A DNA stretch of 64,000 bases. It comes from Euryhalocaulis sp050486445. Its GTDB lineage: Bacteria > Pseudomonadota > Alphaproteobacteria > Caulobacterales > Maricaulaceae. Under the pieces are notes generated by a model. The model was not told where the DNA came from. It did not search any database and was given only the letters and a program-made list of their open reading frames with translations. The position numbers and the translations under genes were made by a program. The DNA lies in the NCBI GenBank assembly GCA_050486445.1, contig JBJHDH010000005.1, positions 43,035 through 107,034 on the forward strand. The letters run 5' to 3'. Shown piece by piece: positions 62,257 to 64,000 of this stretch. Numbering within the stretch: position 1 is the first letter of the stretch; every line of letters begins with the position of its first letter.

Positions 62257-63077
62257 GCGCCCGCCTCCGGGCCTGACCCGTAGCGCGCCGCTTCCGCGAT
62301 TTCGGCGCGGCTCTGGCGATGCACCAGCCACCAGACGCCGAACAGATCGCCGATACTCAGCATCAGACGGTCGAGCGTGCCGTATTTCGAGCGGCCTGCA
62401 TGGCGCGGCCGGTCGGTCACCGGAATCTCCATCACCGTCCAGCCCCCGCGCTGCACCAGCGCGGGGAAGAAGCGGTGCATGGTGGAAAAATGCGGCAGCG
62501 CCCGCGCCGCCTCCGTCCGCAGCAATTTGAAGCCGCAGCCGGAATCCCGGCACACATCGCGCAGCAGCGCGCGCCGCACGCCATTGGCCACGCGCGCGGT
62601 CAGCCATTTCCATCCGCTGTCGTTGCGGCTGGTGCGGGCGCCGGAAACAAGGCCGAGCGCCGCGTCCGGCCCCGGCGCGATCACGCTGTCCCAGATGCGC
62701 CGGATGTCCGCCGGATCCTGCTGGCCGTCGCCGTCGACAAGCTGGATCCAGTCCCCGCGCGCCGCCTGGAATCCGTGCCACAGCGCCGCGCTTTTTCCCC
62801 CCCGCGCGGCATGGCGCAGCAGCAGGCCCGGCGCCGGGGCTTCGTCCAGCGCCTGGCGCAGCTCCGCCGCCGTGCCGTCGGTAGAGCCATCATCGACATA
62901 GATCAGCTCATAGGCCGGGCCGCCCGCCATGGCCGCCGCGATCTCCCGCGTCAAAAACAGCGGATTGCCTTCCTCATTATGGAAGGCGATCACGATAGAC
63001 AGGTCCGGGGCCGGACCGGGAGGCAAAGTGGAGGAAGGGGCAGGGGACAGGCCGCCATTGGGGTCCGCGTCGCGCAT
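62226..63077 (-). CDS. DPM1-like GT2 glycosyltransferase without membrane segments
   Basis: This 283-residue enzyme is a soluble GT-A transferase of the polyprenol/dolichol-phosphate type. Motifs are LSIVIAFHNEEGN, LIYVDDGSTDGTAAEL, WIQLVDGDGQQDPADI and CGFKLLRTEAARALP, with RPRHAGRSKYGTLDRL near the end. It lacks the C-terminal membrane segments of the GtrB-like enzyme at 18863. The first 20 residues are proline-rich. It may load a sugar onto a polyprenyl phosphate; a partner protein might tether it to the membrane. Confidence 0.87.
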   Translation of the reverse strand: MRDADPNGGLSPAPSSTLPPGPAPDLSIVIAFHNEEGNPLFLTREIAAAMAGGPAYELIYVDDGSTDGTAAELRQALDEAPAPGLLLRHAARGGKSAALWHGFQAARGDWIQLVDGDGQQDPADIRRIWDSVIAPGPDAALGLVSGARTSRNDSGWKWLTARVANGVRRALLRDVCRDSGCGFKLLRTEAARALPHFSTMHRFFPALVQRGGWTVMEIPVTDRPRHAGRSKYGTLDRLMLSIGDLFGVWWLVHRQSRAEIAEAARYGSGPEAGAQDSAAASAN

Positions 63078-63266
63078 AGGCGCTTGTCGCCGCCCCGCCG
63101 GGCAAGGTCAATCGCGGTGCATCTTCCACCGGCCCCGCCCCCGGCGGCGGCTTATGCCATGCTCGCCATGCCGCCGCCCGCCGTCATGCGTGTTTTGGCG
63201 CGCCGGGGACTATTATCATGGCGGCGCCGGCAGGCGCCGTCGCGCGCGGCGCTGCCAGCATGGAGC

Positions 63267-63689
63267 TTACTGAGCGGCCTGCTCAATCATGTATTCGACT
63301 GCCGCGATGACTTCCTCATCGGAAAAGTCCAGGCGCCCGCCCTTCCTCGGCATGATGCCGGTGCTGCCGCTGAATCCGTGCAGCGCACGGTGGATCATCG
63401 TCTCGGCGCCCTGCGCGATGCGCGGGGCCCAGGCGTCGCCGTCGCCGAGCGCCGGCGCGCCGCCGATGCCGGGCGGAGCGTGGCAGGCGATACAGATGGC
63501 GTTGTAGACCTGCTGCCCGGTCAGCAGCGTGGGCGCCGCTTCGGCCATTGCGACCGGCGCGGCCTGCATAGCGGCCAGTTCTTCCGAACTTGCCAGCGCG
63601 ACCTGCCCGGCCGGCGCGATGGTCAGGCCAATAAGAATTCCGAGCCTGAATTTGAAGCTGCCAAAAAATGGCCGGTGTGGGTTCCGCAA
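63267..63689 (-). CDS. Small c-type cytochrome (cytochrome c5-like)
   Basis: This 140-residue protein has an N-terminal signal segment (FRLGILIGLTIAPAGQVALA) and a single heme-binding motif CIACH near residue 66. It continues with PPGIGGAPALGDGDAWAPR, a methionine ligand in STGIMPRKGG, and a C-terminal helix DEEVIAAVEYMIEQA. These features fit a periplasmic monoheme cytochrome c of the c5/c552 type acting as an electron carrier. The gap before it (63078-63266) contains nothing that I recognise. Confidence 0.9.
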   Translation of the reverse strand: MRNPHRPFFGSFKFRLGILIGLTIAPAGQVALASSEELAAMQAAPVAMAEAAPTLLTGQQVYNAICIACHAPPGIGGAPALGDGDAWAPRIAQGAETMIHRALHGFSGSTGIMPRKGGRLDFSDEEVIAAVEYMIEQAAQ

Positions 63690-63761
63690 CGTGCTGGTCC
63701 TGAGTTTCGGGTGGCGCGATTGCTAGCGTATCGCGGCGGCACGAGCCGGCGCAACTGGAAG

Positions 63762-63803
63762 GGCTTCAGCGTCTTCACATGAATGGCTTCTGCATCTTCA
63801 CAT
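63762..63803. repeat. Near-identical 19-bp direct repeats upstream of 63892
   Basis: GGCTTCAGCGTCTTCACAT (63762-63780) recurs as GGCTTCTGCATCTTCACAT (63785-63803) with two mismatches and a 23-bp period. They lie in the 202-bp region between the cytochrome and the exported protein gene at 63892, about 90-130 bases before that start. They could be tandem binding sites for a transcriptional regulator. Confidence 0.6.
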
Positions 63804-63891
63804 TATGTGCCTGATGTAGGACACTCCGCTCAACTGTTCTGCTGCTATGCAGGATTACAAAAAATTCAGATTACTGGGGAGGTCTAGTTCC

Positions 63892-64000
63892 ATGCGTGCA
63901 ACCAATCGTGTGTTTCGTCTTTCGTTGCTTGCTTCGGCCTGTTTCGCCCTTGGCGGTTTTGCCCAGGCGCAGGAGCACGACGCGCATGACCATGCTGGCG
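63892..64000 (+). CDS. Exported protein, 3' end cut by window edge
   Basis: Only the first 36 codons are visible. They encode a typical signal peptide (RVFRLSLLASACFALGGFAQ) and the first mature residues, AQEHDAHDHAG, which are rich in histidine and acidic residues and may bind metal. The ATG at 63892 follows GGGGAGG by about nine bases, a strong ribosome-binding site. The family cannot be told; metal-related outer-membrane proteins often begin this way, which is only a hint. Confidence 0.7.
   Translation, partial: MRATNRVFRLSLLASACFALGGFAQAQEHDAHDHAG

Overview
The window comes from a GC-rich alphaproteobacterial chromosome. Supporting signs are an alphaproteobacterial-type SerC/SerA pair, LptD, KdsA/KdsD, ThiC behind a TPP riboswitch, many GTG/ATG starts overlapping upstream stop codons, and small membrane proteins of the DUF378 and DUF2721 families. 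The style fits Maricaulales, Hyphomonadales or a relative, but this is an inference and no rRNA or tRNA gene is present to confirm it. The left 37 kb is a surface-polysaccharide locus (O-antigen or capsule). The right 27 kb is mainly envelope and metabolic housekeeping.

1-11 kb (mostly minus strand): nucleotide-sugar supply. A WbpE-type aminotransferase, dTDP-rhamnose genes rfbA, rfbC and rfbD, a WbpA-type UDP-sugar dehydrogenase and glmS lie here with an acyltransferase, a GT2 glycosyltransferase and a TlpA-like lipoprotein. No rfbB lies in this set.

11-23 kb (plus strand): a tandem-domain GT2, a DUF4214-methyltransferase, then a second rhamnose set rfbC-rfbB-rfbD'-rfbA in which rfbD has lost its middle. 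It runs into a tightly overlapping series: methyltransferase, WecE-type aminotransferase, GtrB/ArnC-like polyprenyl-phosphate glycosyltransferase, FkbH-like HAD protein, acyl carrier protein, VOC-fold protein and WecD-like GNAT. I read this as a cassette that makes dTDP-4-amino-4,6-dideoxygalactose and acylates it from a carrier-bound acyl group. It is the most interesting system in the window.

23-37 kb: minus-strand methyltransferases and a GtrA-like protein. Then, on the plus strand, a multi-TM protein that could be the matching periplasmic glycosyltransferase, a 1262-residue sulfotransferase/coiled-coil/GT2/GT4 fusion, a Wzm/Wzt ABC exporter, a stand-alone sulfotransferase, a GT2 and a 682-residue sulfotransferase/GT61-like fusion. 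The glycan is therefore probably exported by the ABC route and may be sulfated and methylated.

37-50 kb: glmM, an AGE-family epimerase, a NAD synthetase with an extra N-terminal domain, manC, an aldo/keto reductase, a small transaldolase, lptD, kdsA and kdsD, all compatible with LPS and sugar-phosphate metabolism, followed by small membrane proteins.

50-64 kb: a secreted esterase-like protein, a DUF433/DUF5615 toxin-antitoxin-like pair, thiC with its riboswitch, an ArsC/Spx-like protein, purA, a PagL-like lipid A deacylase, serA-serC, a class V PLP enzyme, a GT2, a cytochrome c and the start of an exported protein cut by the window edge. Several hairpins and short repeats lie between genes. 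No rRNA, tRNA, IS element or CRISPR array was seen.
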